NCBI GenBank assembly: GCA_026874595.1
Contig: CM049315.1
Location: 37,094,164-37,158,163 of the forward strand
Reading direction: 5' to 3'
DNA: 64,000 nt
Source: Sipunculus nudus
Lineage: Eukaryota; Annelida; Sipuncula; Golfingiida; Sipunculidae
Notes under the pieces: model-generated
What the model saw: the letters and a program-made list of their open reading frames with translations, nothing else
The model's database searches: none
Told to the model about the DNA's origin: nothing
Position numbers and translations under genes: made by a program
Shown: one piece after another, positions 7,396 to 16,491 of the stretch
Layout of the letters: every line of letters begins with the position of its first letter
Position numbering within the stretch: the stretch's first letter is position 1

Positions 7396-8070
7396 ATGGC
7401 TTGTTCTTCACATTGGCACGAGGCGTTTTACGGCATACTGCCCCGTTTGGCATCTGCACTGTACGTGAAACAGAGCCTGCTGCCTGACGAGCTGTTGGCA
7501 GAGGGGTTTCTCGACAGGGACGAGCTGGATAATGTCAGGGCGAAGATGACTAATTCGGAACAAGCCGAACTGTTGCTGCACACACTGGCGGATACGAACA
7601 CTCCCAGAAGGCTTGACAAAGCTATGAAAATTATAGGGCGTCATCACCCAGACGTTTTGCGGATGTATCAAGATCGCATGAAAGCACTGAGTCGGGATGA
7701 GAAAAAGGCTCGACCACACGGTTCGCCTCCGGCTAAGGTGTCTTCGTCTTGGAACGACAGTTTTTACAAAATACTTCCCGGTATGGCCGACAAATTAGAC
7801 GTGCTGCATACCGACGTAGTTGATGTACTTGCTGCGCGAGGGTTTATCAACGACAACATGGTCGAGCAGATACGTGTTCACAGGATAAACACGGCCCAAG
7901 CCAGAACACTCCTGTACCTCCTTCTTGATAACAACGGTGTATATGAACTTGATGCTGCCATGGAGTTGCTGCGCGGCCATTACCACGCGCATGTGTCGGA
8001 TTTTTATAAACAAGGTATGAAACATCTCGATCGTCCCATGCTGGTGGACAACGTGAACAACCGTTCGTAA
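7396..8070 (+). CDS. Tandem death-fold (CARD-like) protein
   Basis: 224 residues; the ATG at 7396 has a good context (CGACCATGG). The protein is two homologous roughly 90-residue alpha-helical domains (about 5-95 and 119-210) joined by a basic, proline-containing linker. Each begins with a Trp and FY.ILP, followed by D.L...GF...D....IR....T..A..LL..L and a final helix before a Y..GM or Y..RM end. This helix and hydrophobic spacing matches CARD domains (the L..EG.L....... I....T..... LL motif). CARDs act by homotypic binding in apoptosome, inflammasome and RIG-I-like signalling, so a CARD-only viral protein would most likely act as a decoy in the cytoplasm. The family call is by pattern; a DED or pyrin-type death fold is the main alternative. 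Stand-alone gene with its own TATA and an AATAAA at 8388. Confidence 0.62.
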   Translation: MACSSHWHEAFYGILPRLASALYVKQSLLPDELLAEGFLDRDELDNVRAKMTNSEQAELLLHTLADTNTPRRLDKAMKIIGRHHPDVLRMYQDRMKALSRDEKKARPHGSPPAKVSSSWNDSFYKILPGMADKLDVLHTDVVDVLAARGFINDNMVEQIRVHRINTAQARTLLYLLLDNNGVYELDAAMELLRGHYHAHVSDFYKQGMKHLDRPMLVDNVNNRS

Positions 8071-8387
8071 GCATGTACGCCCCGTCTAAGGCACTGTATA
8101 TACACATCAAACGCTGGAAGTGTTGGAGGTCCAGATGCTGATATTAACTCGTGTATTCGGGATTTTTCGAAAGAACTGATTGTTTGGTCTTTGAGCATAC
8201 GCAACGATGTAGCATTTTTATACAATGCACGCATATATATGACTGTTTGAAACGTGGGATTAACGTACGGGACGTGTTTCATAACGGACCTAACGTCACA
8301 GTCAGCTCTCCAGGCAATAAGGTTTTGTATAACAGGTTGTTGTGCATGTGATTTGTTTTTGTCTATCCTGTAATCTATATGACACGT

Positions 8388-8393
8388 AATAAA
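8388..8393 (+). terminator. Polyadenylation signal for the CARD-like gene
   Basis: AATAAA about 318 bp after the stop codon at 8070, followed by a T/G-rich stretch. Confidence 0.5.
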
Positions 8394-8905
8394 AAGGCAT
8401 AAATGAATTGCATCCTGTATTGTATCAGAGTATGATGGGCTTTATGCTATGTGTGTGTATGTAAGTGCGTGTGAAAAACAAATTATCTATAAGATACCAT
8501 GTGATCCGGTACACGTCACTATATGAAATAACAGGATGGTAACAGAGTTCTCACTGGATGGCACCACATGTTTTTAATTTTGTTTGTCCCCATCACGGTC
8601 TCTTAGATGATAATCACATTTAACCGTGCAGCTCTGTCACAACGCGTTGCATCAGGGTTCCCCTTAGATATTTGTTCTACTCCTCCGGTTTATGTATGAA
8701 ACTCGGCAACGGCAACCGTCCAACTATCTTCAAGAACGAAGTTGATACCAACTGGACCGCATGTTGATCCGTGTGCGTCATCACAGATTCAGAAAAAAAC
8801 TATATTTGGATACGCGCAATGTATGCTTGCTGATGGTATTATGTTAACGTTTCTGCCACACGTGTGTCATCCCCTCCTTCGCGTGTAAACGTCATCACAC
8901 GTGAC

Positions 8906-8912
8906 TATATAA
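8906..8912 (+). promoter_or_regulatory. TATA box for first lectin-like gene
   Basis: TATATAA in an ACGTGACTATATAACC context, 56 bp upstream of the ATG at 8968, the same distance as in the CARD-like gene. Confidence 0.55.
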
Positions 8913-8967
8913 CCATCACCGGGTAGCATGAACGCCACATGCGCACAGTCTTGTGAGAAGGACAGGC

Positions 8968-10080
8968 ATGGGTGCCGCTGGTGGTGACTGGATTTCGTGT
9001 TCGCAGAGGTTTGCTTACCATTTGGTACTGTTTTTTGTATTGATGGGGTGTATCCTCCGGCTTACTTTATTTTTTGTACTGTACAGTGACCTATGTCTGG
9101 CAACCTATGTGACTCCGAGATCGGCTGCGCCTTCTCCGTACCATGTATTCAGATTCTTCGACATCAATCTGACAAACAGCGAGGCCCAGTATGCGTGCGG
9201 TATGTTACAGGATGGCAGGTGGTACCTGCCTGCACCGGATGACAGCCATGACGGGTTATCGTTTCACACAGAATTGACTGATTTCATGAACAGTGCTGGT
9301 ATTTCCGAAGCGTGGATTTCGCTGAAAGGGAACAAGCTCAAAGAATGGCGGGTGTCCGGGACGAAACCTTTCAAAGGCAGGGTACAGCATAACGGGGAGC
9401 AACACAGACACTGCGCCAGAATACAATCTCGATATGAAGCTGCTGTGAGTGAGTCGTGTAATGACGACGTCAAAATGTTTGTATGCGTTGTACCGTCTTC
9501 TAGCCATCTGTTCTTCAGTAATCTCTGCAACGGACAGTACGGACCGTGCTACGCGATATTGCGTGGCGCCGCAAGTTGGTTTGCGGCTAAAAGCATGTGC
9601 GTTTACATAGGGGCACGCTTGGCCGTGGTTCATAATGGGGAGGAAGCTAAAGCGCTGAATAAGTTCATAAAATCTAAGATATCCGGTGCAACGGAATATT
9701 GGGTGGACATGGTGAACCACGTTTGGCAATACCGTCTGCGCGGAAACCGGACTGCGGTTCCCGACATGTACTTTTGGTACAGACAACGACCTGCCACCGG
9801 GAAAAACTGTGCCGTTGTAAGGAAATACCCAGACGGATATTTCTGGGAAGCTGTGGACTGCGAAAGCCGCCATCAAATCGTCTGCATGAGTCATCGTTCT
9901 CTATCGACAAGACGTAATGGCGCAATGGTCAACGTGCCTACACGTTACCCGCACAACGCATCGGATACTGGTACTGCTACTGGGACATATTCTACCGCGT
10001 CATCACACCGCTCTATATCGCACGCCGTTATCATACGTACATGTCTATCACTGTGCGTCAGTATCATTACGTCAATCTAA
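8968..10080 (+). CDS. Membrane glycoprotein with two C-type lectin-like domains (1)
   Basis: 370 residues from the first ATG at 8968. A hydrophobic segment at about residues 17-45 acts as signal peptide or signal anchor. Two C-type lectin-like folds follow (about 50-165 and 175-310). Each has the paired cysteines of the family (first domain C in YACGML, HCARI, ESCND and FVCVV; second in GPCY, SMCVY, NCAVV, DCES and IVCM) and the WISLKG or YWVDM core strand. The EPN/QPD and WND calcium-sugar residues are not present, so classical Ca-dependent sugar binding is unlikely; protein-ligand binding is more plausible. The C-terminus is hydrophobic (about the last 18 residues), fitting a short tail anchor or GPI signal. 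Paralogous to the next gene. Likely a virion surface or secreted decoy protein. Confidence 0.8.
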   Translation: MGAAGGDWISCSQRFAYHLVLFFVLMGCILRLTLFFVLYSDLCLATYVTPRSAAPSPYHVFRFFDINLTNSEAQYACGMLQDGRWYLPAPDDSHDGLSFHTELTDFMNSAGISEAWISLKGNKLKEWRVSGTKPFKGRVQHNGEQHRHCARIQSRYEAAVSESCNDDVKMFVCVVPSSSHLFFSNLCNGQYGPCYAILRGAASWFAAKSMCVYIGARLAVVHNGEEAKALNKFIKSKISGATEYWVDMVNHVWQYRLRGNRTAVPDMYFWYRQRPATGKNCAVVRKYPDGYFWEAVDCESRHQIVCMSHRSLSTRRNGAMVNVPTRYPHNASDTGTATGTYSTASSHRSISHAVIIRTCLSLCVSIITSI

Positions 10081-10270
10081 AACATCAGACGGAAGGGTCA
10101 TGAAAAACAATACGCCCCCGTATGGGGATACACATGCGCGGAAGATATTACCCAGGAAGTAACATGACACAACGTGATGCATGTAAATTACTTGCTTATC
10201 AGATATTTCCTTTTTTTTGTGCGTAGGCCGGTGAGGCGGATGTTTTAACACTCCTGATGCTTTAACGAAA

Positions 10271-10276
10271 ATTAAA
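10271..10276 (+). terminator. Polyadenylation signal (ATTAAA)
   Basis: ATTAAA 190 bp after the stop of the first lectin-like gene and before the promoter of the second. Confidence 0.4.
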
Positions 10277-10358
10277 CCTGGTTTTTCCCGAAACATTCCC
10301 GGGGTGTAACATGACGCAATGTCACGAACTTGACACGACGACTGTTGCATCACGCAGC

Positions 10359-10366
10359 TATATAAA
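10359..10366 (+). promoter_or_regulatory. TATA box for second lectin-like gene
   Basis: TATATAAA, 144 bp upstream of the ATG at 10510, in a context (GCAGCTATATAAAGACC) typical of viral core promoters. Confidence 0.55.
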
Positions 10367-10509
10367 GACCAGGTCTGCCGGAGATTTGAATCATATTCGT
10401 CCAGTCTTCACAGCAGCCTGGTGTTCCGTCGGACCGAAGCCTCTGTTGCAGTAAGTGTTGTTACGTGTTACGCTTGTTCTATGCTAGAACAAGTTCTCTC
10501 AGTGTGTGA

Positions 10510-11835
10510 ATGCTGTTCCGTATCATCATGCTACGTTTCCATCTGCTGTATCTGTTGTTGTTCGTCACCACGTCTGCTGGCCGTCCACATCCAGCGTTCC
10601 GTTCTCTCGGGTTGTCGGTGACAAACGCTGAAGCCGGGCACGCGTGCAGTATCTTAGGAGGGGAGACGTGGGCCCTGCCTGTACCCGACAATGTGTCAGA
10701 CGCTGTAGCGTTTCATCAAAGACTGACTGCCTTCATGAGCAGCGCTGGTGTTACGGAATCATGGATCTCTCTGAAAGGGAAGAAGCTCAAACAGTGGCGC
10801 GTGTCTGGCCGTTATCGTTTCTGCGGTACTATACGCCAGGTGTACAATATGCCGGGGCAACATTGCGCTCTGTTGAGACCTAGGGGGAACACCCTCCTCC
10901 CCTTCTACTGCAATGGACGCGACGTAGACTTTGGTTATGTCTGCGAACTGCCTACCGCTACCGGGTGTCCTCTGTGGTTTTCAGGACATTACTGTGAATG
11001 CAAACACCAGAACGGACCTTGCTACATATTCGGACCTGGTGTCAGCAGTTGGTTTGAGGCTAGGAATCTGTGTGTTAGCATAGGAGCGCGGTTGGCCTCG
11101 GTCAAGAACGAAAAAGAGATAAAGGCATTGTCCAGAGTGCTCTACAAGTCTGTTTTAGCGCGTCACGTGTACTGGCTTGATGTTGTGGACCACGTTTGGG
11201 AATACCATTTCTCAGGCAACCGGTCTGCTATTCCAGACATTTACTTTTGGTACAAAGACCAACCTAAGCCAAATATAAACTGTGCCATTGTCAGGAAATT
11301 CCCCAAAGGTTTCTTGTGGAAAGCTGTGCCGTGCCACAGCCGCCACCAGGTGATTTGTATGAACACCATCGAACGGCACCAGAGCGTCGCGTCTGCGTAC
11401 GACTTGTCTGTCAGCCCGGCTCAGGATACTGGCACCTCCCGGTACCCGCTCCGTATTCCACATCAGCTGCACGTACATGCGTTTGCCGACCCCTTAGGAC
11501 TATCTGCACGTGATCCAGGTGTATGCAAAGACGCATACATGTCGTCAGGAGACGACTCTGAACCAGGCGCTCCGTATATACTATTTTCAGGCAGCAGCCC
11601 TGCACCTAGCACTGTTTCTTCTATATCCAACAACGCAAACAAAGACGGCTATGTTAATGTACGTTCGCTCACAAGTCCCAGTCCCATGATACCCGTCGAT
11701 CCACAGCCCGATATTTCCACAGTTGCTCCCACAAACGCAATGAGAAATCTGTCTGCCGGTTTTCGAAAGCCGTGTGCAGACACATTACTGCTGCTGTCTA
11801 TTGTCACCAATGCTTTAAACGTCTGCATACGTTAA
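10510..11835 (+). CDS. Membrane glycoprotein with two C-type lectin-like domains (2)
   Basis: 441 residues. A clear signal peptide (hydrophobic residues about 5-20, cleavage likely near TSAG at 21-24) precedes two C-type lectin-like domains (about 30-145 and 160-285) that align with those of the upstream gene across their whole length, including SAGVTESWISLKGKKL and the FWYKDQP and RHQVICM segments. Calcium-site residues are again absent. A Ser/Thr/Pro-rich stalk (about 290-415) and a C-terminal hydrophobic segment (TLLLLSIVTNALNV) suggest a type I or GPI-linked mucin-like surface protein. Adjacent and homologous to 8968-10080, so the pair arose by tandem duplication; the stalk is longer here. 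Its transcript probably ends at the AATAAA at 12097. Confidence 0.83.
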   Translation: MLFRIIMLRFHLLYLLLFVTTSAGRPHPAFRSLGLSVTNAEAGHACSILGGETWALPVPDNVSDAVAFHQRLTAFMSSAGVTESWISLKGKKLKQWRVSGRYRFCGTIRQVYNMPGQHCALLRPRGNTLLPFYCNGRDVDFGYVCELPTATGCPLWFSGHYCECKHQNGPCYIFGPGVSSWFEARNLCVSIGARLASVKNEKEIKALSRVLYKSVLARHVYWLDVVDHVWEYHFSGNRSAIPDIYFWYKDQPKPNINCAIVRKFPKGFLWKAVPCHSRHQVICMNTIERHQSVASAYDLSVSPAQDTGTSRYPLRIPHQLHVHAFADPLGLSARDPGVCKDAYMSSGDDSEPGAPYILFSGSSPAPSTVSSISNNANKDGYVNVRSLTSPSPMIPVDPQPDISTVAPTNAMRNLSAGFRKPCADTLLLLSIVTNALNVCIR

Positions 11836-12096
11836 GATTTGCTGCAGTCGAGGAGGATAAAATGGAACAAGGACCTTTCTGTCGCATTCGGACGACTAGC
11901 TCTGTATATACTTAGACCATGTATAGTATAATCAAGATGTTTTCTTTTGTACAGTTGTTAGTGTCATGCAGTTTGTGTGTTATGATATATATTTGGAATT
12001 GTACAGTGTTTCATACGTGTTAACCACCCCATTTATCTGTGTGGGTAGGGTAAGGCAAGGGTGACTGTATACATCGTGTGAAGTGTAGCTTTATAC

Positions 12097-12102
12097 AATA
12101 AA
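12097..12102 (+). terminator. Polyadenylation signal for second lectin-like gene
   Basis: AATAAA in ACAATAAACAC, followed within 30 bp by a TG/T-rich downstream element. Confidence 0.6.
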
Positions 12103-12207
12103 CACATTTGTACTATGTCAAGGTTTGTTTTGTTTTTATCTCTCATGCTCAAACACGAAATGATTGTGAACCCACTTGTGAATGACTGTTTGTGAATCCA
12201 CAAAACC

Positions 12208-12213
12208 TTTATT
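12208..12213 (-). terminator. Polyadenylation signal for the transposase-like gene
   Basis: AATAAA on the minus strand (TTTATT at 12208-12213), about 120 bp past the stop codon. Confidence 0.55.
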
Positions 12214-12332
12214 CTTTTTTACCGCGACACTAATGTTTTGTTACGGTAGATTCAACAACATCACTTTATAAACACATAACACATCGATTTGCATTTTATA
12301 CAAACATTCGATTTAACACAGGCCCTCCATGT

Positions 12333-14132
12333 TCACAGTGCGGGTGCGTACACCCTGGCGCATTGCTTCAACAGTTGGTCGGGTGACAGGGCCCCTTCCT
12401 GGTATTGTGCCCACAGCTCGAACAAGCGACCTTGCATGTCCCTGTACAGTGACCGTTGGTAGCGGGCGACTTTATGTTCTGGCAACAGCTGCACCTGAAC
12501 TCTTATGTTTAAGGCCTCCTCGTACAGGAGGGCTATCAACAGGTACAGAGAAATATTTGTCCTTTTCACCCGGCTTTGTATCCTGCGGTGCCACCCTTCA
12601 CAGTCATTGTTGGTTCTCACGCTCTGCATGAATCCGGACCAGGCGGCGGGAGGCCACGTTGTAGAGTTTATCCACGTCTTCCGCACGTAGCGGGTCAACC
12701 TGCGCAGTGACTGTTTAAGTGTGGCGTTTTCCAGACGGTTGAAAGCTCCTGCTATCTCCGATGCTGGTAGGAACGGCAACGCTAGCAGTCGTCGGCATGT
12801 CTTGTGTACCAGGTTGTTGCGGGAGTAGGCCGACTGCAGGCCTAGGCTTTGCACATGCCTCCATACGGCTTGGGTCCAGTGGAAAGCGCATCCTTTTAAC
12901 CGGACGCTGGGCATGACCTTCCTGACGGCGTTCCATACAGCCTTCTCGAAGTCCAGCATTATTTCTTGTACGCATGTGGTCGGGGGCAGCAACCCCATCA
13001 AGTGTTTGAAAACGTCAACGTAATCCTTTTCACGTTTCCCGGACATCAACACGAACACCAGTGGGACCTGTTTGTAAGTGTCGTTGCGGCGTATGAACAC
13101 GTGCACGCTGTACAACTGGGTGAAAGGTTGTTTCACGAGCTTGAAGGTGCCGTCCATGTACCACCGTTTCGCTTTGGCGAGCAGTTGCAGCATGTTGCGT
13201 GTTGCAAACACGAGGTGCCTCTTGCCGTCGGTGTGTATGTCACCGTGCAGGAAATCTGTTGGGACGGCTCTTTCTTCCAAGTGGAAGTCGAGGTTCCTGG
13301 GATGAGGAGGTCTCTTGTTCTGTCTGTGCCTGTTTGCTGCGCGTATCAGGTGTTTGGTTTTAGGTATGGCCGTGCAGATTTCGCCGGGTTTCAGGTCCCT
13401 GCGTAAAACCCCTTCCACCACCTCGCCTGCCGGCGCGAACAGGTCAGCTTCTGCCTTTTTCTTTATGCTCCACGATATCTCGGCAGCCCTGTGAGCACCC
13501 GGGAGGGGACCGTGTGTGTGGGAATGAATGCCGGGTTGGAAATGGTGTTTGCCGCCTCTTATTCTTTGCACGACGGAAGCTTGGCAGCGGGCGCGTTTGT
13601 TGCGTTTGATGCAGTTCCAGTAAACGACGCCGTTCCTCCGGAATTTCACTGTGAAACTGTACCCTGTATCTGTGAAGAGTTTGTCCTTACCCCGTTTGCT
13701 GCCACCGGATACCAAGTGCCATTTTGTCCGGTTCGCCTGATCGAGGGGCGTTTCCTGTTCGGCGTCGGCGTGTTCGTCATCACTTCCTGTGACCGACGTT
13801 TCGTCAAACACGTCAGGCGTCCCGTAGATGTCTGCAGCGTCACGTTGTCCTTGACCTTGTCCGCTCTTGCTCAGGCACCGAGGCGAGTTCTGTGTTGATC
13901 GCGGGCTCGAGTGACAAGAGCCAGACAGTACGTCACAAAGGCTGACGTGGAGGTTTTTTTCCTTGTCCGGGCCAGAGGGACTGCTTTCAACGCTGCTGCT
14001 GTTTATGTCGTACAGGGTGACGGAAAGCCTCTGCCTTTTGTTTTTGGGTGATGCTTCTGGCGTTGAGTTCGACCGTTTCTTCTGTAACTGCATGTTTTCC
14101 GGGTTCGAACGTCGCTCGCACTGGGTCGGCAT
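12333..14132 (-). CDS. FLYWCH zinc-finger / MULE-type transposase
   Basis: 599 residues from the first ATG (14132); a slightly longer frame lacks an upstream ATG. The N-terminal third is Ser-rich and acidic. A FLYWCH-type zinc finger follows (about 140-205: GYSFTVKF, VVYWNC, ARC, HSHTH). The rest is a MULE/MudR-class transposase core with the three acidic residues in canonical surroundings: D327 in WYMDGTFK, D394 in MLDFEKAVWNAV followed by GCAFHW, and E512 in NDCEGWHRRI. The reading frame is intact. Such proteins cut and join DNA in the nucleus and are normally encoded by DNA transposons of animals and other eukaryotes. No terminal inverted repeats are apparent in the flanks by eye, so it may be a captured or domesticated gene. 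It is rare cargo for a herpesvirus. Confidence 0.85.
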   Translation of the reverse strand: MPTQCERRSNPENMQLQKKRSNSTPEASPKNKRQRLSVTLYDINSSSVESSPSGPDKEKNLHVSLCDVLSGSCHSSPRSTQNSPRCLSKSGQGQGQRDAADIYGTPDVFDETSVTGSDDEHADAEQETPLDQANRTKWHLVSGGSKRGKDKLFTDTGYSFTVKFRRNGVVYWNCIKRNKRARCQASVVQRIRGGKHHFQPGIHSHTHGPLPGAHRAAEISWSIKKKAEADLFAPAGEVVEGVLRRDLKPGEICTAIPKTKHLIRAANRHRQNKRPPHPRNLDFHLEERAVPTDFLHGDIHTDGKRHLVFATRNMLQLLAKAKRWYMDGTFKLVKQPFTQLYSVHVFIRRNDTYKQVPLVFVLMSGKREKDYVDVFKHLMGLLPPTTCVQEIMLDFEKAVWNAVRKVMPSVRLKGCAFHWTQAVWRHVQSLGLQSAYSRNNLVHKTCRRLLALPFLPASEIAGAFNRLENATLKQSLRRLTRYVRKTWINSTTWPPAAWSGFMQSVRTNNDCEGWHRRIQSRVKRTNISLYLLIALLYEEALNIRVQVQLLPEHKVARYQRSLYRDMQGRLFELWAQYQEGALSPDQLLKQCARVYAPAL

Positions 14133-14755
14133 GTCATCTGTGCAGGGCAATATTTGCTAATGTGACGGCCCGCATGTCACAACACATGCTGCGAGGCGGT
14201 GTCGGTTGTCATGGGAGCCACTGCTGTGTATGCAAATACTGACCTAGATAACCAGAACATCGTTACGCCCATACACGTGTTTCAGTGAAGACAGGGATAG
14301 TGGCGGGCAGGGGCGGGGAGAGGAATGGTGAGCGAAACGCATTTAAGGGGTATGACATCAGTTTACAAAAGCTTCAGCCGGGCAATCCGTGTTGCAATAA
14401 TCAGGGAAGGGAGAGGGTTAGCGACCTGCTATCTGGATTTGAGCATACATGATCAAACGTTAGACTGTGTTTGCAAATTGTGAGGGGAGGTATTTGCTAC
14501 GTTCCGTTCGTACAGACATACATGTTTCAGTCCCATCTTGATTCGCGCAGGGCATCATCAAACGAAACAAACACGTTCAACCAAGTACATATTGTTTATT
14601 AAAACTAACTAGTAAACGTCAAGAAAAACTGAAACACAAAATACACTGTAACCAATTCAATACATGAATATAATACATGAACATTTTAACACAAGTCCTT
14701 CACACAAGTCCTTTCACTTACACGCAGCCATTACGAAGCCGGTCAAATGTTTCGA
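14133..14755. other. Intergenic region
   Basis: No supported gene. Probably holds the promoter of the leftward transposase gene and the 3' end of the next leftward gene (TTTATT at 14595-14600). Confidence 0.45.
14595..14600 (-). terminator. Polyadenylation signal for the gene at 14756
   Basis: Minus-strand AATAAA about 156 bp beyond the stop codon. Confidence 0.5.
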
Positions 14756-16222
14756 TCACGGACAGCATGAGGTGCGCCGGGTATCGTTTGGACCCGCGAC
14801 CAGTCTTACAGATTTCGCTTGGACGACGTCTGGTTCTGTTGCAGCTCTCACTTTCCATACACTTTGATACGTGTGCCCGGTACCTGTGCCAGCCAAACAT
14901 GTGTTGCAGCTGTTCGTGCACGCGTAAACCCACTTGCCGTACGGGGTGGCGACGCACCCGACGTTGTACGTTTTTCTTTCAATTTTTGCGTATTGCGTGC
15001 GTACGAGCGTGAACATTCCGGTCGCGGCGTCGCAGTTGGCGAGTTCCAACTCCCATCCCAAGGAGAACCACATGTAAAACAACGTGAAACTAATGAACCT
15101 GGCGTTCCGCAGTGACAATATCTTTTCCTCTGGTATCTCCAGTACGAGCCGGTGGACGTCAGTCTTATCACTGTGTGTCCTTTTCCCTCTGACTGCGTAC
15201 ATTGTTTTCTGGAGCTTACATCCGAGCACGTGAACCAGGGCGTTCAGCATGATGTGTGGTTGCTTGTCGTGGTCTGTTCCCTCTGACAAAGCAGGCATAT
15301 CGGTATCCAGCTTGGTGGGCATTTGGAAACATTCCCCCATTGAGCGCCAGGTGTCGCACAGGATGCGAAAGATGTCTTTGCGGCGCGGTATTTGTTTTGC
15401 CGTCAGCAGTGATACTTTCGTGCTGACGTGTTTTCCGATATGCAGCATACACACGTTACGAATGTGAACCCTTGACGCCTTGCGGAGCATTGTCTGCGGC
15501 GGATCGCGCACCTGACGTTCGGTGTACCGGTGAGACGTTACATCCACAACGGGCATGCAGCATATCTGTTGGAACAGGTGTCCTTCGTTCGAAATCACGT
15601 GTTTCACACACGGTCGGTAAACAGTCAGCGGGTTTGTTTCAGCGGGTTCCCCTGTTTTCGTGTTAAGGATGGGAATCTGTTGTATCTGGTGCACACTCAG
15701 TAAACCTGCTTCCAAGCAGGTCAGGGGCGCGTTTACGGTGTATCCCATGTGCCACAGCAGGTACAGCAGGTACGCAACACCATATTGACCGAGCGCACTG
15801 TGATTGCCAGACAGATCAAAAGTCATCTCACCCTCGGGACCCGTGAACAGCCACTCTATGTCGTGCATCTGACAGATCCCCTCTACGGTTTTCAAGGAGA
15901 CTCCTGATTCCTTCAATGTCCTGCAGTTGTCGGTGTGTGAGGAATCCAACGTGAACCGCGACATGTCGCGCATCATTGTTTCCCATGTCTCCATACACAG
16001 GGGCGACGGTAACCGGTGCTCACCGTCTGCACTTGATCTCAGTCTTTCCTGGTCACGCCACATCTGTTGGGTTGACCAGTTGAGTGCTTTGATGAGTACA
16101 CGTGCTTTGTTATCACGAACACGTAAACGCGCAGACATACCCGGTAGCAGTCCTCCTTCCACATCTGCTCTTGAATATATGTTAATCGGAACGAATGGAA
16201 CACTGTGCAGACGGTCTGCCAT
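14756..16222 (-). CDS. Uncharacterised 488-residue protein
   Basis: The frame begins with a clear ATG (MADRLHSV). No signal peptide; a moderately hydrophobic helix occurs near residue 145 (GVAYLLYLLWHMGY) and another aromatic stretch near 390 (FTLFYMWFSLGWEL), neither clearly a membrane segment. The last 70 residues contain several Cys and His residues (VGCVATPYG, ACTNSCNTCL, then TGHTY), which could bind a metal ion. It is the most downstream of a run of leftward genes (14756-21528), although 270 bp separate it from its neighbour. No family is recognised; it is likely a lineage-specific virion or regulatory protein. Confidence 0.78.
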   Translation of the reverse strand: MADRLHSVPFVPINIYSRADVEGGLLPGMSARLRVRDNKARVLIKALNWSTQQMWRDQERLRSSADGEHRLPSPLCMETWETMMRDMSRFTLDSSHTDNCRTLKESGVSLKTVEGICQMHDIEWLFTGPEGEMTFDLSGNHSALGQYGVAYLLYLLWHMGYTVNAPLTCLEAGLLSVHQIQQIPILNTKTGEPAETNPLTVYRPCVKHVISNEGHLFQQICCMPVVDVTSHRYTERQVRDPPQTMLRKASRVHIRNVCMLHIGKHVSTKVSLLTAKQIPRRKDIFRILCDTWRSMGECFQMPTKLDTDMPALSEGTDHDKQPHIMLNALVHVLGCKLQKTMYAVRGKRTHSDKTDVHRLVLEIPEEKILSLRNARFISFTLFYMWFSLGWELELANCDAATGMFTLVRTQYAKIERKTYNVGCVATPYGKWVYACTNSCNTCLAGTGTGHTYQSVWKVRAATEPDVVQAKSVRLVAGPNDTRRTSCCP

Positions 16223-16491
16223 CCTTTGTCTTGTTGTTGTGGCACCTTGTGCGCACAGTTAGACTTGCAGTAACAAAGTGTGTCTGATCTGTACCGGCGA
16301 ACCGGTTAAATATGTTCACGGCAAGGACAAACAGGCGGCCAAAACCAGCCAATAGGCGCTCTCAGAAATTGCTTGTCTAAGCATGACCCGCGTGCTGACG
16401 TCACGCCGTACTTGCACCTGCACGTAGAAAATGTCAGCGCCAATAGCCGTTGCGCAATCTGGCTGGTTAAGGCAAGAATCACCCGTACCCG

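Larger units (their letters stand above)
8071..8967. other. Intergenic region with transcript end and next promoter
   Basis: No supported gene; a 66-codon frame at 8151-8351 has no visible properties. Contains the AATAAA at 8388 and the TATA box at 8906. Confidence 0.5.
10081..10509. other. Intergenic region between the two lectin-like genes
   Basis: No gene seen. Contains an ATTAAA at 10271 and a TATA box at 10359. Confidence 0.5.
11836..12332. other. Convergent 3' region
   Basis: No gene. Holds the ends of two converging transcripts: AATAAA at 12097-12102 (rightward) and its reverse complement at 12208-12213 (leftward). The gap also contains TA-rich sequence near 11920-12010. Confidence 0.5.

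Noticed and set aside
9256-9894. 212-codon leftward frame antisense to the first lectin-like gene
   Set aside because: The plus-strand frame has conserved lectin cysteines and a paralogue; the minus frame has neither.
12100-14600. Terminal inverted repeats of a complete MULE element immediately around the transposase gene
   Set aside because: By eye no matching inverted sequence or target-site duplication was found at the flanks; this cannot be excluded without computation.
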